This document shows positions 1 to 9,410 of a stretch of DNA of 64,000 bases, piece by piece. The DNA lies in contig NZ_KB893337.1 in assembly GCF_000374045.1 (NCBI RefSeq), positions 62,172 to 126,171 on the forward strand, written 5' to 3'. The position numbers and the translations under genes are program-made. Position 1 is the first letter of the stretch. Every line of letters begins with the position of its first letter. The notes beneath the pieces were generated by a model, which was not told the DNA's origin, did not search any database, and saw nothing but the letters and a program-made list of their open reading frames with translations. This DNA is from Segetibacter koreensis DSM 18137. Lineage in GTDB: Bacteria; Bacteroidota; Bacteroidia; Chitinophagales; Chitinophagaceae.

Positions 1-936
1 TAAGAAACAGATGCCTAAACCGTAGGCAATAGCTCTGCCTAAACCAATATCTCCAAGTTGATGTATAATTAATGGCAACTGAAGACCAATAAGCATAAAA
101 ATTAACCCGTTTAGTACAAAGACGAAGTTTGTCCAAACATTTACGCCTTCAATACGGCTGCGATAGTTCAACATGCTTTGCCGTTTACTGGATAAAAAAA
201 GACCGCCACCAACTACTGCCAATACGCCGGAATAATGAAAGTGTTCTGCCGCATAATACATGCAATAAGGGGTTATCAAAGACAAAACAATTTCAATATT
301 TGAAGTTGTTGGTAGCCACCGATGAATAGCATAAAATATGAGTGCAATAAGAAGACCTATTAAGGTACCCATCACAATAACTAATACAAAACTGGTTGCT
401 GCATTACCAAAATGAAACTGCCCTGTAATGACTGCAGCCAAAGCGAAGCGAAAGACAATCAGCGAAGAAGCATCGTTTAGTAAACTTTCCCCTTCAATGA
501 TGCTTACTTGTGACTTCGGCACTTTTACATTTCGCATGATGGTTGTTGCAGATATTGCATCGGGCGGTGAAATGATACCGCCTAAAAGAAAGCCTAATGC
601 CAAGGTAAAGCCAGGAATAAGTGCGCTGGAAACAAACGCAACGACACATGAGGTAATGATAACGATGGGAAAAGCAAAGCTCATTATTACCCGCCGCCAT
701 CTCCAAAACTCTTTCCATGATGTTGCCCATGCTGCCTCGTACAAAAGTGGGGGTAGAAAAATAAAGAATACGATATTTGGGTCAATAGTATTATCAGAAA
801 ACAGGGAGGTAAAACTGAGTAACAACCCTCCCAATACCAGTACAATCGGGTAGGCTATCTTAATCTTATTGGCGAGCATAACCAGCGCCAGGATAATGAG
901 GATAAGAAAAATGTATTGAATAAAAAAGGCTTGCAT
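1..936 (-). CDS. Na+/H+ antiporter, CPA1 family (N-terminal part, cut by window edge)
   Basis: Reading the minus strand from an ATG at 936 gives 312 uninterrupted codons that run off base 1, so only the N-terminal part is present. The protein is hydrophobic throughout, as expected for an inner-membrane transporter that exchanges Na+ or K+ for protons. Family signatures are clear: LPPLLYEAAW near residue 62, GGIISPPDAISATT near 119, and EGESLLNDASSLIVF at 148-162, which contains the conserved Asn-Asp ion-binding pair of NhaP-type exchangers. The C-terminal half, including any regulatory domain, lies outside the window. Nothing in the 200 bases upstream identifies its regulation. The family call is secure; the ion specificity is not. 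Confidence 0.9.
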   Translation of the reverse strand, partial: MQAFFIQYIFLILIILALVMLANKIKIAYPIVLVLGGLLLSFTSLFSDNTIDPNIVFFIFLPPLLYEAAWATSWKEFWRWRRVIMSFAFPIVIITSCVVAFVSSALIPGFTLALGFLLGGIISPPDAISATTIMRNVKVPKSQVSIIEGESLLNDASSLIVFRFALAAVITGQFHFGNAATSFVLVIVMGTLIGLLIALIFYAIHRWLPTTSNIEIVLSLITPYCMYYAAEHFHYSGVLAVVGGGLFLSSKRQSMLNYRSRIEGVNVWTNFVFVLNGLIFMLIGLQLPLIIHQLGDIGLGRAIAYGLGICFL

Positions 937-1135
937 GAGGTACTTTGTTACATAAAAATATGAAAGCAGTTAACAAGGGCTGCATTCCGGCTTCAACTGC
1001 TATAATTTTGAGTTTAACCAATAAAGGACGAAATTGTTTTATAGGAACTATCGGAAATTTTTAAGAAAAGATTTACGTAGACAATATTATTACAGGTAAA
1101 AAGGAACACATCTTTAAGTGGGCCCTCCGTTGCCA

Positions 1136-2683
1136 TCATGTTCCCAATGTTCCCGCCGACCACTGTAGCGCAACAAGTTCTTTAAAAAACTTTGTTTTCA
1201 ATTCCAGCAGCTTTTGCCTTGCTTCTAAAACTTTACTCTCACGGCTATTGAGCAAAAATAAGCTGCTTTCACCGATTGAAAACTTTACTTCCTCAGCTTT
1301 AAGTAATCTCAGGTAATTGTCGTACGCATCCTCACCGATCTTTACCTGCTGTCGTAGTGCTAATAGTTGATTATAGGATTTTTTAATCTTGTTCTCGATC
1401 TCAAGACCTACCTGGTCTTTTTCCAGTTGATTGATCTGAATTTTAATTTTTGCAGTTTTATAATCACCTCTGCCTTGCCGCAACAACAACGGCAGGCCAA
1501 ACTCGAACCCATATTTGTAATTGTTCTCAAAAACGTTTTGCCCTATCCCTTTCCACGGTTTGTACCCTTTGCTTAGAAAGTTATAATTGACATTAAGCGT
1601 TGGCAACATGCTTTGAAACTTCAGCCTTCGTTCTGCCTGCAATGCGTCCAACTTTCTATCGTAAGTCTGAAGTTTTGGGTGATTTGCTTTTGCTGTTAAC
1701 AATATATCTTCTAACGAAGGAATTGGGTTGTTTTCGATCTTTACGCCATCCACTAAAGTATCCGGTACGACGTTACTGCTGAGCTCATACGGTTGGTCAT
1801 TATCCAGCCATAAAAAGTTCGATAATTCAAAGCCAGATGTCATCCATCTGACTTGAGCTTCACTGGCGAGCAGTTGAAAGTTTTGTAATTGCGTCAAAGC
1901 TTCAACCGTGTCTATTGCAGCCCTGTCGCCTCCTGCGAACGAACCGCGAACAAGTTTTATACGCTGCTCATTTATCGCCACTGCCTCTTCAAAGATCTTA
2001 AACACCCCGTATTCCTTTACCCAATTCCAATATGCAGATGCGGCATCGTACAACAGGTTGTTCACCTCGTTCAAGCGTGCAGCTTCACTTTGACGAACTG
2101 TAATTTTTGCTTGTTGAACTGTTGTTCGCCTTTTGTCTGTTGCAAGATTTTTTAACAGCGGAACAGTTACACCAACATAACTGCTTCGTCCCTGCGTTGC
2201 TTCTCTTGTAATGCGTTCGCCGCCGTTATCTTCCAGGCCAGCTTTCAGATCAACCCCATACCAGGTAGGAATTTTCAGTTCGGGATTGGTGTAGAAGTAA
2301 TAGTTTTTGCCGTTGAAGGTTTTTTGCTGGTTGTTTACATAAATCGAAGGATCAAACCCGCCTCTTGCTGCAAGCAGAGCTGCCCTTGCGCTGTCAACTC
2401 CTAAAGCTGCCTGCCTCGCTACAGGATGATACTTTTTTACAATGTCTAAAACATTTTCTAACGTCAATACCTGTTGCTGCGCAAAAACCGCGAACGGTGA
2501 GGTAAGAGCTAATAGCAAAAGGCCGGTAAATGATCGAAAGAATTTTTTTTGTACCAACGTTAGAATAACTATTAAACACCGTTGCGTCGCACCCTTCAAC
2601 TGCATCGTATAGTTCGGCCTGCTCATGTAGGAAAAGGAGTTTTTTAATGTTTTTTTTCGGTAGAAACTGACGTTTTTATTCAC
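1136..2683 (-). CDS. TolC-family outer-membrane efflux protein
   Basis: This is the last gene of a three-gene exporter operon (ABC ATPase, HlyD adaptor, TolC). TolC proteins form the trimeric outer-membrane channel. The mature part has the two repeated OEP regions, rich in long amphipathic helices (for example LEAQRRLKFQ-like and KVLEARQKLLELKTKFFKEL-like segments, the latter near the C-terminus). The longest frame starts at a GTG at 2683, but a cleavable signal peptide (FTGLLLLALTSPFAVFAQQ) begins only around residue 47. A TTG at 2557 would give a normal-length signal sequence and is a good alternative start; internal ATGs also exist. Length fits the family. What it exports cannot be told from the sequence. 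Confidence 0.88.
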   Translation of the reverse strand: MNKNVSFYRKKTLKNSFSYMSRPNYTMQLKGATQRCLIVILTLVQKKFFRSFTGLLLLALTSPFAVFAQQQVLTLENVLDIVKKYHPVARQAALGVDSARAALLAARGGFDPSIYVNNQQKTFNGKNYYFYTNPELKIPTWYGVDLKAGLEDNGGERITREATQGRSSYVGVTVPLLKNLATDKRRTTVQQAKITVRQSEAARLNEVNNLLYDAASAYWNWVKEYGVFKIFEEAVAINEQRIKLVRGSFAGGDRAAIDTVEALTQLQNFQLLASEAQVRWMTSGFELSNFLWLDNDQPYELSSNVVPDTLVDGVKIENNPIPSLEDILLTAKANHPKLQTYDRKLDALQAERRLKFQSMLPTLNVNYNFLSKGYKPWKGIGQNVFENNYKYGFEFGLPLLLRQGRGDYKTAKIKIQINQLEKDQVGLEIENKIKKSYNQLLALRQQVKIGEDAYDNYLRLLKAEEVKFSIGESSLFLLNSRESKVLEARQKLLELKTKFFKELVALQWSAGTLGT

Positions 2684-2795
2684 CGGAATAATCTGTTTGG
2701 GCTGCCCAAAGAGATGCAGATGAACGTAGTGCGACCCAACAATGACGCTATGAAATACAACTGCCTGTCACCCAAAACCGAGTGGCATGCCGCAA

Positions 2796-4172
2796 TCATT
2801 TCTTATTTGCCAACTGCTTTTGGTTTGTTTTATAATAATCGGCCGGAAAACCATTGATCTGTCGCCATAACTCGTACCACACCGGCACATCCTTCAACAG
2901 TGCAAAACCTACAGCTCCGGTTCCCAACTTCAGATCATTTGGCCACGGCCGATCATTTTTATCTTCAACCACCAGCAACCTAAACAAACCATTGTCGTTA
3001 CGATATCTCTCCACGGCAATTACCTTCCCGCTGAATGTGCCATAGCTCGCTTTCGGCCATCCCGAAAATACCACAGCGGGAAATCCGTCAAAGATGAAGC
3101 GAACCTTTTGTCCCGTATCAACCAACACCAAATCATTCGGTTTTACAAATATTTCAACAGCGTAACGTATGCTTGTCGGTACTACCTGCACGATCATGTC
3201 TCCTTCTTTCACGATCTCATTAATGCCTGCTTTTACAGCATTCACCACCTGGCCATCCTGCGGAGCAAGCAGCCATCGCTGCGATCCGCGAATGCGGTAG
3301 TTTGCCACCTGGTTCTCAAGCTTTGCTACTTCTGCTGCAGTGCCCGCCATTTCGCTTTGGGCTGCAGCTTGCTCACCTCTTGTTTTCAATACCTTTTCAG
3401 TCGTTTCCTGTTGTACGCTATTGATTTCTATTTGCGCTATCGTTAGATCCTGCAGTGTGTTCTGGTATTTATTCAGCTTTTCGGTCTCGGCAGCCAGCGA
3501 CTTTTGATATGAAGCCGTTCTTCTTTCAAAATCTACGAGTGATATGATACCATCATTATGCATACTCTTTGCGCGTTCGTATTGCTGGGAGGCAATATTC
3601 TTATCTATAATCGCAGCTCTCCATTCCACTGAATCACTAACAACCTTACGTTTTAGTTGTTCAATCTTATTCCGTAGCGATCTTATTTTCAAATCCCGTG
3701 TTGCTTCCAATGCAGTCATTTGACCGTTTGAAGCCTGCACCTTATCAGCGTAGTAATTTATCTTTTGTTTCTTGGCATCTAATTGTTCCTGTGTTCTTGC
3801 AACAAGATTAGGATCGAGATAGTCGTCCTTAACATCAGCAAGCATGATCAACGTATCGCCCTTCTTTACATAATCACCTTCCTTCACAAACCACTTCACT
3901 ATTTTACCGGGAATGATGGCATTTAGTTGCTGCGGACGTTGATCCTGGTACAAAGTAGTGACGGTACCGGTTGCCCTAATATTTTGTGTCCACTGTAAAA
4001 AAAGTATTGCGACCAGCAACACAATAAAAACAATCGCCCAGGTTTTAAGCCATTTATGATAACCACCAAAATATATCTTACTGGTGCTTTCTATTTTATA
4101 GCCCGTTTCCTTCTCAATCATGTCTTGTAGAACCTGCATCTTAGTATGGCTTAACTGATGAAAGTATTTCAC
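2796..4172 (-). CDS. HlyD-family periplasmic adaptor (membrane fusion protein)
   Basis: The protein links an inner-membrane ABC exporter to the TolC channel. A short cytoplasmic N-terminus is followed by one membrane segment at about residues 45-61. Next comes a biotinyl-lipoyl-like half motif (KIVKWFVKEGDYVKKGDTL near 90-110), a long coiled-coil hairpin from about 125 to 290, the second half motif (LLAPQDGQVVNAVKAGINEIVKEG) and a C-terminal beta-barrel region. This is the standard HlyD order. The longest frame overlaps the upstream ABC gene by 32 bases; an ATG at 4139 would start just after that gene's stop and is equally plausible. It is co-transcribed with the ABC gene and probably with tolC, 112 bases downstream. 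Confidence 0.9.
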   Translation of the reverse strand: MKYFHQLSHTKMQVLQDMIEKETGYKIESTSKIYFGGYHKWLKTWAIVFIVLLVAILFLQWTQNIRATGTVTTLYQDQRPQQLNAIIPGKIVKWFVKEGDYVKKGDTLIMLADVKDDYLDPNLVARTQEQLDAKKQKINYYADKVQASNGQMTALEATRDLKIRSLRNKIEQLKRKVVSDSVEWRAAIIDKNIASQQYERAKSMHNDGIISLVDFERRTASYQKSLAAETEKLNKYQNTLQDLTIAQIEINSVQQETTEKVLKTRGEQAAAQSEMAGTAAEVAKLENQVANYRIRGSQRWLLAPQDGQVVNAVKAGINEIVKEGDMIVQVVPTSIRYAVEIFVKPNDLVLVDTGQKVRFIFDGFPAVVFSGWPKASYGTFSGKVIAVERYRNDNGLFRLLVVEDKNDRPWPNDLKLGTGAVGFALLKDVPVWYELWRQINGFPADYYKTNQKQLANKK

Positions 4173-5853
4173 TTGGTTTACCTGCTGCGCTAACAGCGCC
4201 TTTATCTAATACAATTATCCAGTCGCATCGTTCAGCAAAAGCATCGTCGTTGGTCACAATAATGGCGGTTGTATTCGTCATTTCGTTCAATATATAGTTT
4301 TGAATGCTCTCCCTGCTTTCCTTACTGAACGCAGTCCAGGGATTTTCGAGTAACAACAGCCCCGGTTTATGAACAAGTGCCCGCATGAGCAATAGTTTTT
4401 GTACCGTTGATTTTCCAAGCCTGCTACCGGCAACGTCAAGAATAGTATTATAACCATGGCTAAGATTAGGCAGGTATTGGTCAAACTGGATGATGGAGGC
4501 AAGCTTGGTAACATCTGGAAGCGTAACGACAGGATTGCCAAGCGTGATATTATCTAAAACGCTTCCATGAAAAATGTCCTGGTCATTCAACATGATACCG
4601 GTATGTCTATGAAGCGTTTTTAGATCGTAGTTATTAACAGGAATATGATTGACTAAAACCGATCCACTGTAATCGGTGTAAGCGCCTGTTAACAACCGTA
4701 GCAGTACACTTTTACCGGCGCCTTCCTGCCCCATCAAACACACCTTGCTGCCGGCCGGAATATGAAAAGAAACCTTGTCTAATACCTTTTGAGAATTATT
4801 GAAGCTATAAGACAGGTCTTTTACCTTTACATCAACCCCGGTGTCATCGCTTTGAAATGGAATGGTTCCATTAGTCTCTAAAGGCATTTCTACGACCTTA
4901 CTCAATTTGGTTATACTAATAACGAGGTCGTACATAGTATCTAAACTGTAAATGAACTTTTCAACAGAAGCCATGATCATTAAAATAACAATTTCTGCTG
5001 CTACAAACTGCCCGATATTAATCTGATTATTGATGGCAAGTACAGCGCCAACGATGAGCATGCCGGCAGTAATAATCACTTTAAAACCGATTAACGACCA
5101 ATACTGAATCAGCAAAACTTTGAAATGATTAGTCCTTGCATTTAAATAACCGCCCAGCAGTTGATCACTCTGCCGCAAGTGATGGTTTCCATCAGCGCTA
5201 AATTTAAAAGTTCTATAAGCCCTTGCCATTTCTTCCAGCCATCCTGCAACTTTGTACTTATAATTACTTTCTTCCAAATTGGTTTCAATCCCGCGCCTTG
5301 TAGTAAAGTAAGCAATCAAAAAAAGTATCATCAGTAGTATAATCCCAAACAGAATGAATACTGAGCTGTATAATGAAAGTAGAACAATGCCGAAAAGGAT
5401 TTGAATTGAAGCAGCAGGAATATCGATCAAAAGCTTGCCAAGGCTTTTTTGAACGCTGACGGTATCAAAAAAGCGATTGACCAGTTCGGGCAGATAGTAA
5501 TGGTCAACGCTTCTCATATCGAAGCGGGGGATACGGTAAGCAAACTCAAAACCGTACCGGGCAAATACTTTCTGGTTGATCCGTTCAATCAGCCGCATCT
5601 GTGTTACCTGAAACATTCCGCTGATCAGAACGCCGATGATCACCAGGGCGATCAGCAGCCATAAACTTGTGCTGAACGTGTACGCCTGTATAAAATTGAT
5701 GATCATTTGTACTCCCAATGGAATACTCAGTTGTAAAAAGCCATAGATGATTGAGAAGAAATAGATCGAATAGATTTCTCCTTTTTTAAGCCGTATAAGT
5801 TCTAATGTACGTAAAAGGGGTATACGTACGTTTAAAGGGTTTGTAGTTGCCAT
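4141..5853 (-). CDS. ABC exporter with fused membrane and ATPase domains; ATPase motifs degenerate
   Basis: This is the first gene of the exporter operon. Residues 1-310 hold about six membrane segments of an ABC type-1 exporter fold, and residues 345-570 hold the nucleotide-binding domain. There is no N-terminal C39 peptidase, so it does not process double-glycine leaders. Walker A is intact (GQEGAGKS, 375-382) and a Q-loop Gln is near 425. The other motifs deviate. The LSGGQ signature is replaced by a SRLGKST stretch (about 477-483), Walker B reads LLLLEN (499-504) so the catalytic Glu position is Asn, and the switch His is Asn 535 (VTND). Similar degenerate exporters occur in Bacteroidota next to HlyD and TolC genes, so this may be a subfamily trait rather than decay. 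Cargo unknown. Confidence 0.88.
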   Translation of the reverse strand: MATTNPLNVRIPLLRTLELIRLKKGEIYSIYFFSIIYGFLQLSIPLGVQMIINFIQAYTFSTSLWLLIALVIIGVLISGMFQVTQMRLIERINQKVFARYGFEFAYRIPRFDMRSVDHYYLPELVNRFFDTVSVQKSLGKLLIDIPAASIQILFGIVLLSLYSSVFILFGIILLMILFLIAYFTTRRGIETNLEESNYKYKVAGWLEEMARAYRTFKFSADGNHHLRQSDQLLGGYLNARTNHFKVLLIQYWSLIGFKVIITAGMLIVGAVLAINNQINIGQFVAAEIVILMIMASVEKFIYSLDTMYDLVISITKLSKVVEMPLETNGTIPFQSDDTGVDVKVKDLSYSFNNSQKVLDKVSFHIPAGSKVCLMGQEGAGKSVLLRLLTGAYTDYSGSVLVNHIPVNNYDLKTLHRHTGIMLNDQDIFHGSVLDNITLGNPVVTLPDVTKLASIIQFDQYLPNLSHGYNTILDVAGSRLGKSTVQKLLLMRALVHKPGLLLLENPWTAFSKESRESIQNYILNEMTNTTAIIVTNDDAFAERCDWIIVLDKGAVSAAGKPSEILSSVKPY

Positions 5854-6006
5854 TTTCCTGTGCAGTAATTGTCAAAGAAAATTTCTTTCATTTTCATTAA
5901 CAGTACTGCTCAACTATTGTTGGCAAGTTTTGTTAATATATGATTAATTTGTTTTTCGACGAGGTGGCATATCATTTGGAACAATACCCCTTGTAAAACA
6001 TTCATC

Positions 6007-6957
6007 ATGGCAAGACAAATGCGTGCTGCTTATTACGAAGAGTTTGGAGGTGTGGAAAAAATAAAAATCGGCAATATTGATATTCCGGAAATAAAAGAAG
6101 GTGAAGTACTGGTAAAAATCAAAGCGGCGGCAGTTAACCCTGTAGACGCGGCTGTTAGGGAAGGGTATTTGAAAGACTATCTGCCATACCGGTTTCCGGT
6201 AATACCGGGATGGGACATGTGTGGTACGATCGAGGAAAGAGGGTTCAGTGCAAGAAGGTTTCAGGTCGGGGATGAGGTTTACGCGTATGCACGAAGGCCG
6301 TGGGTACATTTCGGAACATTTGCTGAATATATCGTTATTCCAGAAAGCTACCTCGCATTTTCACCCCGTACAATACCCTGGGAAGAAACGGCCGGCATTC
6401 CACTCGTCGGACTAACTGCTTACCAATCTATATACGACGCGGGTAACCTGCAGGAAGGGCAGACGGTCTTGATTTTGGGCGCTTCAGGCGGAGTTGGCAG
6501 CTTAGGTATTCAACTGGCGAAAATAAGAGGAGCAAGGGTTATTGCCGTAGCCAGTAAGAAGAACCAGGACTATATGAAGGAACTTGGAGCAGATGAGACC
6601 ATAGATTATACCGGAACAAATATCAGTGAGGCCACCAGGGCTGTATGTCCCGAAGGCGTAGATTTGATTTTCGATTGTGCCGCCGGGCAAACCTTGCAGC
6701 AAAGTTTATCTGCGTTGAAGCATACCGGTAAGCTCGTATCCATATTACACCAGGGGCAAGGCTTAGACCCGAAAATCGATTTTCAATATGTTTTTGTTGA
6801 GCCTAATTCCAGTCAACTATTGCACATGTCAACATTAGTGGAGGCCGGGAAATTACAAATATGGGTAAATAAAGTGTACACCCTGGATGAAACGGCGGCG
6901 GCACTCACACAAATACAGACACACCATACAACCGGTAAAATTGTTATCGTGCCATAA
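6007..6957 (+). CDS. NADP-dependent quinone-type oxidoreductase (zinc-free medium-chain dehydrogenase/reductase)
   Basis: A cytoplasmic oxidoreductase of the quinone oxidoreductase/alkene reductase branch, expected to pass hydride from NADPH to a quinone or enone. The N-terminal GroES-like domain covers about residues 1-125 (KIKAAAVNPVDAAVREG near 37-53). The Rossmann cofactor motif is GASGGVGSLGIQLAK (158-172). The Cys/His ligands of zinc alcohol dehydrogenases are absent. Length (316) is normal. The ATG at 6007 gives MARQMRAAYY; the internal Met at residue 5 is an alternative. It is transcribed divergently from the exporter operon across about 150 bases. A TTAATTTG at 5944-5951 with TTG 21 bases upstream weakly resembles a Bacteroidota promoter. 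The substrate cannot be predicted. Confidence 0.88.
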   Translation: MARQMRAAYYEEFGGVEKIKIGNIDIPEIKEGEVLVKIKAAAVNPVDAAVREGYLKDYLPYRFPVIPGWDMCGTIEERGFSARRFQVGDEVYAYARRPWVHFGTFAEYIVIPESYLAFSPRTIPWEETAGIPLVGLTAYQSIYDAGNLQEGQTVLILGASGGVGSLGIQLAKIRGARVIAVASKKNQDYMKELGADETIDYTGTNISEATRAVCPEGVDLIFDCAAGQTLQQSLSALKHTGKLVSILHQGQGLDPKIDFQYVFVEPNSSQLLHMSTLVEAGKLQIWVNKVYTLDETAAALTQIQTHHTTGKIVIVP

Positions 6958-7012
6958 AAATAAAATGGAGATACATGGTTTTGCAGCCTGGGAACTTAGG
7001 CTTCCTGTAAAC

Positions 7013-7566
7013 TTATTTATTTGAATCTACCATTCTGAGAACAGAAGTTTTAAAGCTGTCGAATTTGTTTAAGTCTTTATTGATATTAAACTTTTTATTG
7101 TGAATTATTAAGCCTACTAATGCGCCTGCTAACGTTCCGAAAATACCTCCTGCCGCAGCCGACGCTCTCGGGCCGAGATCGATAGTAATCCATCCATCAG
7201 GTTCCGGCTTTTGATAGGTAGCTAAGCCTATTAAAGTTCCCGTTACTGCGCCCGCTAACGTAGCTATTGCAACACTTCCCCTTCTTACCCTCGTAACACT
7301 GTTTATAGTATTGTAACTAAAGGTCTTGAGGCGTATATCCTTTGGTGAAATATTACCGCCATAAGTAACAACATCGCGGTAAATGGTAACGGTTGTATCT
7401 GTCACATTATAGATATAACCCTCTGTTCGTTGTGCATCTGTATTGATCTTCATTTTCAGAACTTTTTTTTCTCTGCTTCGGGAGGAGTTTGCGAAACAGA
7501 GGTGAAATGTATCAACAGGCAGGACAGACAAAAAATTGCCTCAACACTATTTTTGAAATAGTTCAT
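7013..7566 (-). pseudogene. Glycine-zipper exported protein, frame broken at an A8 run (indel or -1 frameshift)
   Basis: I do not recognise a named family. Two reading frames join into one plausible protein of about 184 residues. From the ATG at 7566 the frame gives a signal peptide (MNYFKNSVEAIFCLSCLLIH, then FTSVSQ) and stops at a TGA at 7456-7458. The rest (KVLKMKINTDAQRTEGYIYN onward) lies in the -1 frame and runs to 7013. It contains two Gly/Ala-rich hydrophobic segments of glycine-zipper type (AIATLAGAVTGTLIGLATY and GIFGTLAGALVGLII). The switch point is eight A residues followed by G (minus strand, 7470-7462), which in frame reads A AAA AAG. It could be a genuine slippery site, a one-base loss in the genome, or a sequencing error. 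Without the first frame the body has only a TTG start at 7531 and no signal peptide. Confidence 0.6.
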
Positions 7567-7578
7567 ATAAGTGGTATT

Positions 7579-7610
7579 TACAAAAAAGGGCAGCAATATT
7601 GCTGCTCTCT
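7579..7610 (-). terminator. Hairpin terminator downstream of the 7668-8350 gene
   Basis: The perfect palindrome GCAGCAATATTGCTGC at 7590-7605 is flanked on the minus strand by CCTTTTTTG. It therefore reads as a stem with a T-tract for the gene ending at 7668. Confidence 0.55.
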
Positions 7611-7667
7611 TAAAATTAATAATTGTCTATTAATTTTTTTGCATTGTCCTGATATGAAGTTGCTGGT

Positions 7668-8350
7668 TTAGTCGTTAAAAAGATGACCTAAATCTAAAAA
7701 TGTTAAGTCCTGCCGGGCTCTCTTCCGCGAAGGGGTCATTTTAGTCTGCGGAATAAATCCACTTTTTAAAAGTTTGTCAAATATATTACCTGCAATTTTT
7801 TGATACCTGTTGGGTGTAGCAAAGTCGAAGTCCACCCTCAGTTCTCCCTGCCATAGGTTGTGAAGTGAATCAACAGGACTATATAGTGACGCGTAATAAT
7901 TTTCTTTGTACTGGTTTCCAAATACCATACCTGCTGCTGCGTAGCCTCCCGGCAATGGCGTCCCTACGACAGCAACACTTTTGTGAGTATCTACGTAAGA
8001 CGTATCCATCGGATTAAATACTAAATATGCATCATATTTGGAAGACACTACGTTATTTAGATTTAAATACGTGCGGCGCGGAATTTTACCAATGTAAGTG
8101 AAGTCCGTTTGTATCTTGTGACTGATGAAGAGCTTTATCATCTCGGTGGAAAGATTTTCAAGAAATAAGAGTGAAGCTGTAGATCCTGCTCCTATGATTA
8201 ATATGCTGGAGTATTGTATAGTAGATTTGCCCGCCTGTGTTTCTTTCAACGATGATTTTCCTATATAAGTCGGAACAAGGCAACCAGAAACGGTGGTAAT
8301 GAGAATAATTACAGCACTTGTAACTGCCGTAATTCTTAGTATTCTTTCAT
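7668..8350 (-). pseudogene. Lipoprotein of unknown function, frame broken next to the start codon
   Basis: The long frame has no ATG; its first usable start is a TTG at 8249. Upstream in the same frame is a clean lipoprotein signal: RILRITAVTSAVIILITTVS, then GC as the lipobox cysteine. The only ATG, at 8350, is one base out of frame and reaches TAA after four codons (ATG AAA GAA TAC TAA). One extra A in the AAA run (8345-8347) would give MKRILRITAV and a complete lipoprotein of about 227 residues. The body has no family I recognise; it contains a glycine-rich stretch (GTPLPGGYAAAGMVFGN) in the middle. As it stands the gene is frameshifted, or the base call is wrong. Confidence 0.55.
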
Positions 8351-8569
8351 GAAAATATTGTAGATAACGTGTTACAGAAACGTCGAAAGTTTGTGCTTAT
8401 TGCTTATTGTGAAATCTTATTCCTTACGTTTTGCTGCGGTCTCCTCTAAAGATCATGTGCGAAGGCCAGGGTAAGCGGCATCAAACCACCAAACCGTGGC
8501 AGCAAAAAAAGCGTAAATTCACTACATTTCCAGCTGAAAGCTTGCTGATCATCTTTCCTGCAGGTCATT

Positions 8570-9375
8570 ATGAGAAATATTAAAGGCTTTTTAATCAAAA
8601 CTTATCTTTCAATATTATTATTGTTGATTACAACGGGCTGCGCGAAAGAATATAGCTTCGAATACAAGCCCGGCTGAACTTTGAAAGATGTCCGCGGCGT
8701 CTGTATGCCTTCCTCAATTCATGGCAAGTTTTTTAAAAGTAAGAGCCTCGACAAAGACACCGCTTATCTTGAGCTAAAGGTGAACGTGGCGCTTAAAGGC
8801 AAATATCATATTGCAACGGATTTGCAGAACCGTTTTAAATTTGCAGACTCCGGAACGTTTAATACTACCGGCTTACAGGTCATTCGCTTAAAACCTAAGG
8901 GTACACCTGTTGATAAAAGCTATACAAATTTTACGGTTTGCTATGATACCAGTTGCTGCCCGATAACGCATGGCAGTACACCGATGTATCGATCGGTAAA
9001 ACATTTACAGGCAGTTTTAATTTCACCCAATATCTCACTACGCCGGTTTCTACCCTGGTCTTGTTGTGTAAGCAGGTAACCAACCCTGCTGACACCAGCT
9101 TTGAGATAAGTTTTACTTTTCCTCCCGATGGCATTAAAACCGGTTCTTTTACGACAGACGACGGCAATGCAGTCTCTTATTCTCACAATGGTATTTGTGT
9201 CAATTGTGCCTGGAAAGTGGCTTATAACTTAAATGGCGCTATCACCAATATCATAGTTACCGATTATGATGTAACCACCAAAACCATCAAAGGAACATTC
9301 AGCGGTACTACCATAAACGGGCAGAATGCACTAGTGCCGATAAAAAATGGACGGTTTAAGGCTGTGATCGAATAA
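8570..9375 (+). pseudogene. Exported lipoprotein with Ig-like repeats, broken by a stop and a frameshift
   Basis: An ATG at 8570 starts a lipoprotein signal (SILLLLITTGC, lipobox cysteine at residue 24) that stops at an in-frame TGA, 8675-8677. The same frame continues past it with an Ig/DUF-like repeat (LKDVRGVCMPSSIHGKFFKS, ending TVCYDTSCC). At about 8952-8961, near a CCC run, the continuation moves to the -1 frame (PDNAWQYTDVSIGKTFTGSF and onward to 9375); one added base would restore it. Restored, the protein is about 268 residues, a size common for such Bacteroidota surface lipoproteins. It needs two lesions repaired and is therefore most likely a dead gene. Function unknown. Confidence 0.6.
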
Positions 9376-9410
9376 CAGGTTATTACAAGTATAATGGGAA
9401 AATTAGCTTC

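Noticed and set aside
494-853. Open frames of 78 and 141 codons over the antiporter region
   Set aside because: They are other-frame shadows of the antiporter, whose motifs are clear on the minus strand.
4141-5853. Peptidase-containing bacteriocin exporter
   Set aside because: There is no C39 peptidase domain at the N-terminus and no double-glycine leader peptide gene nearby.
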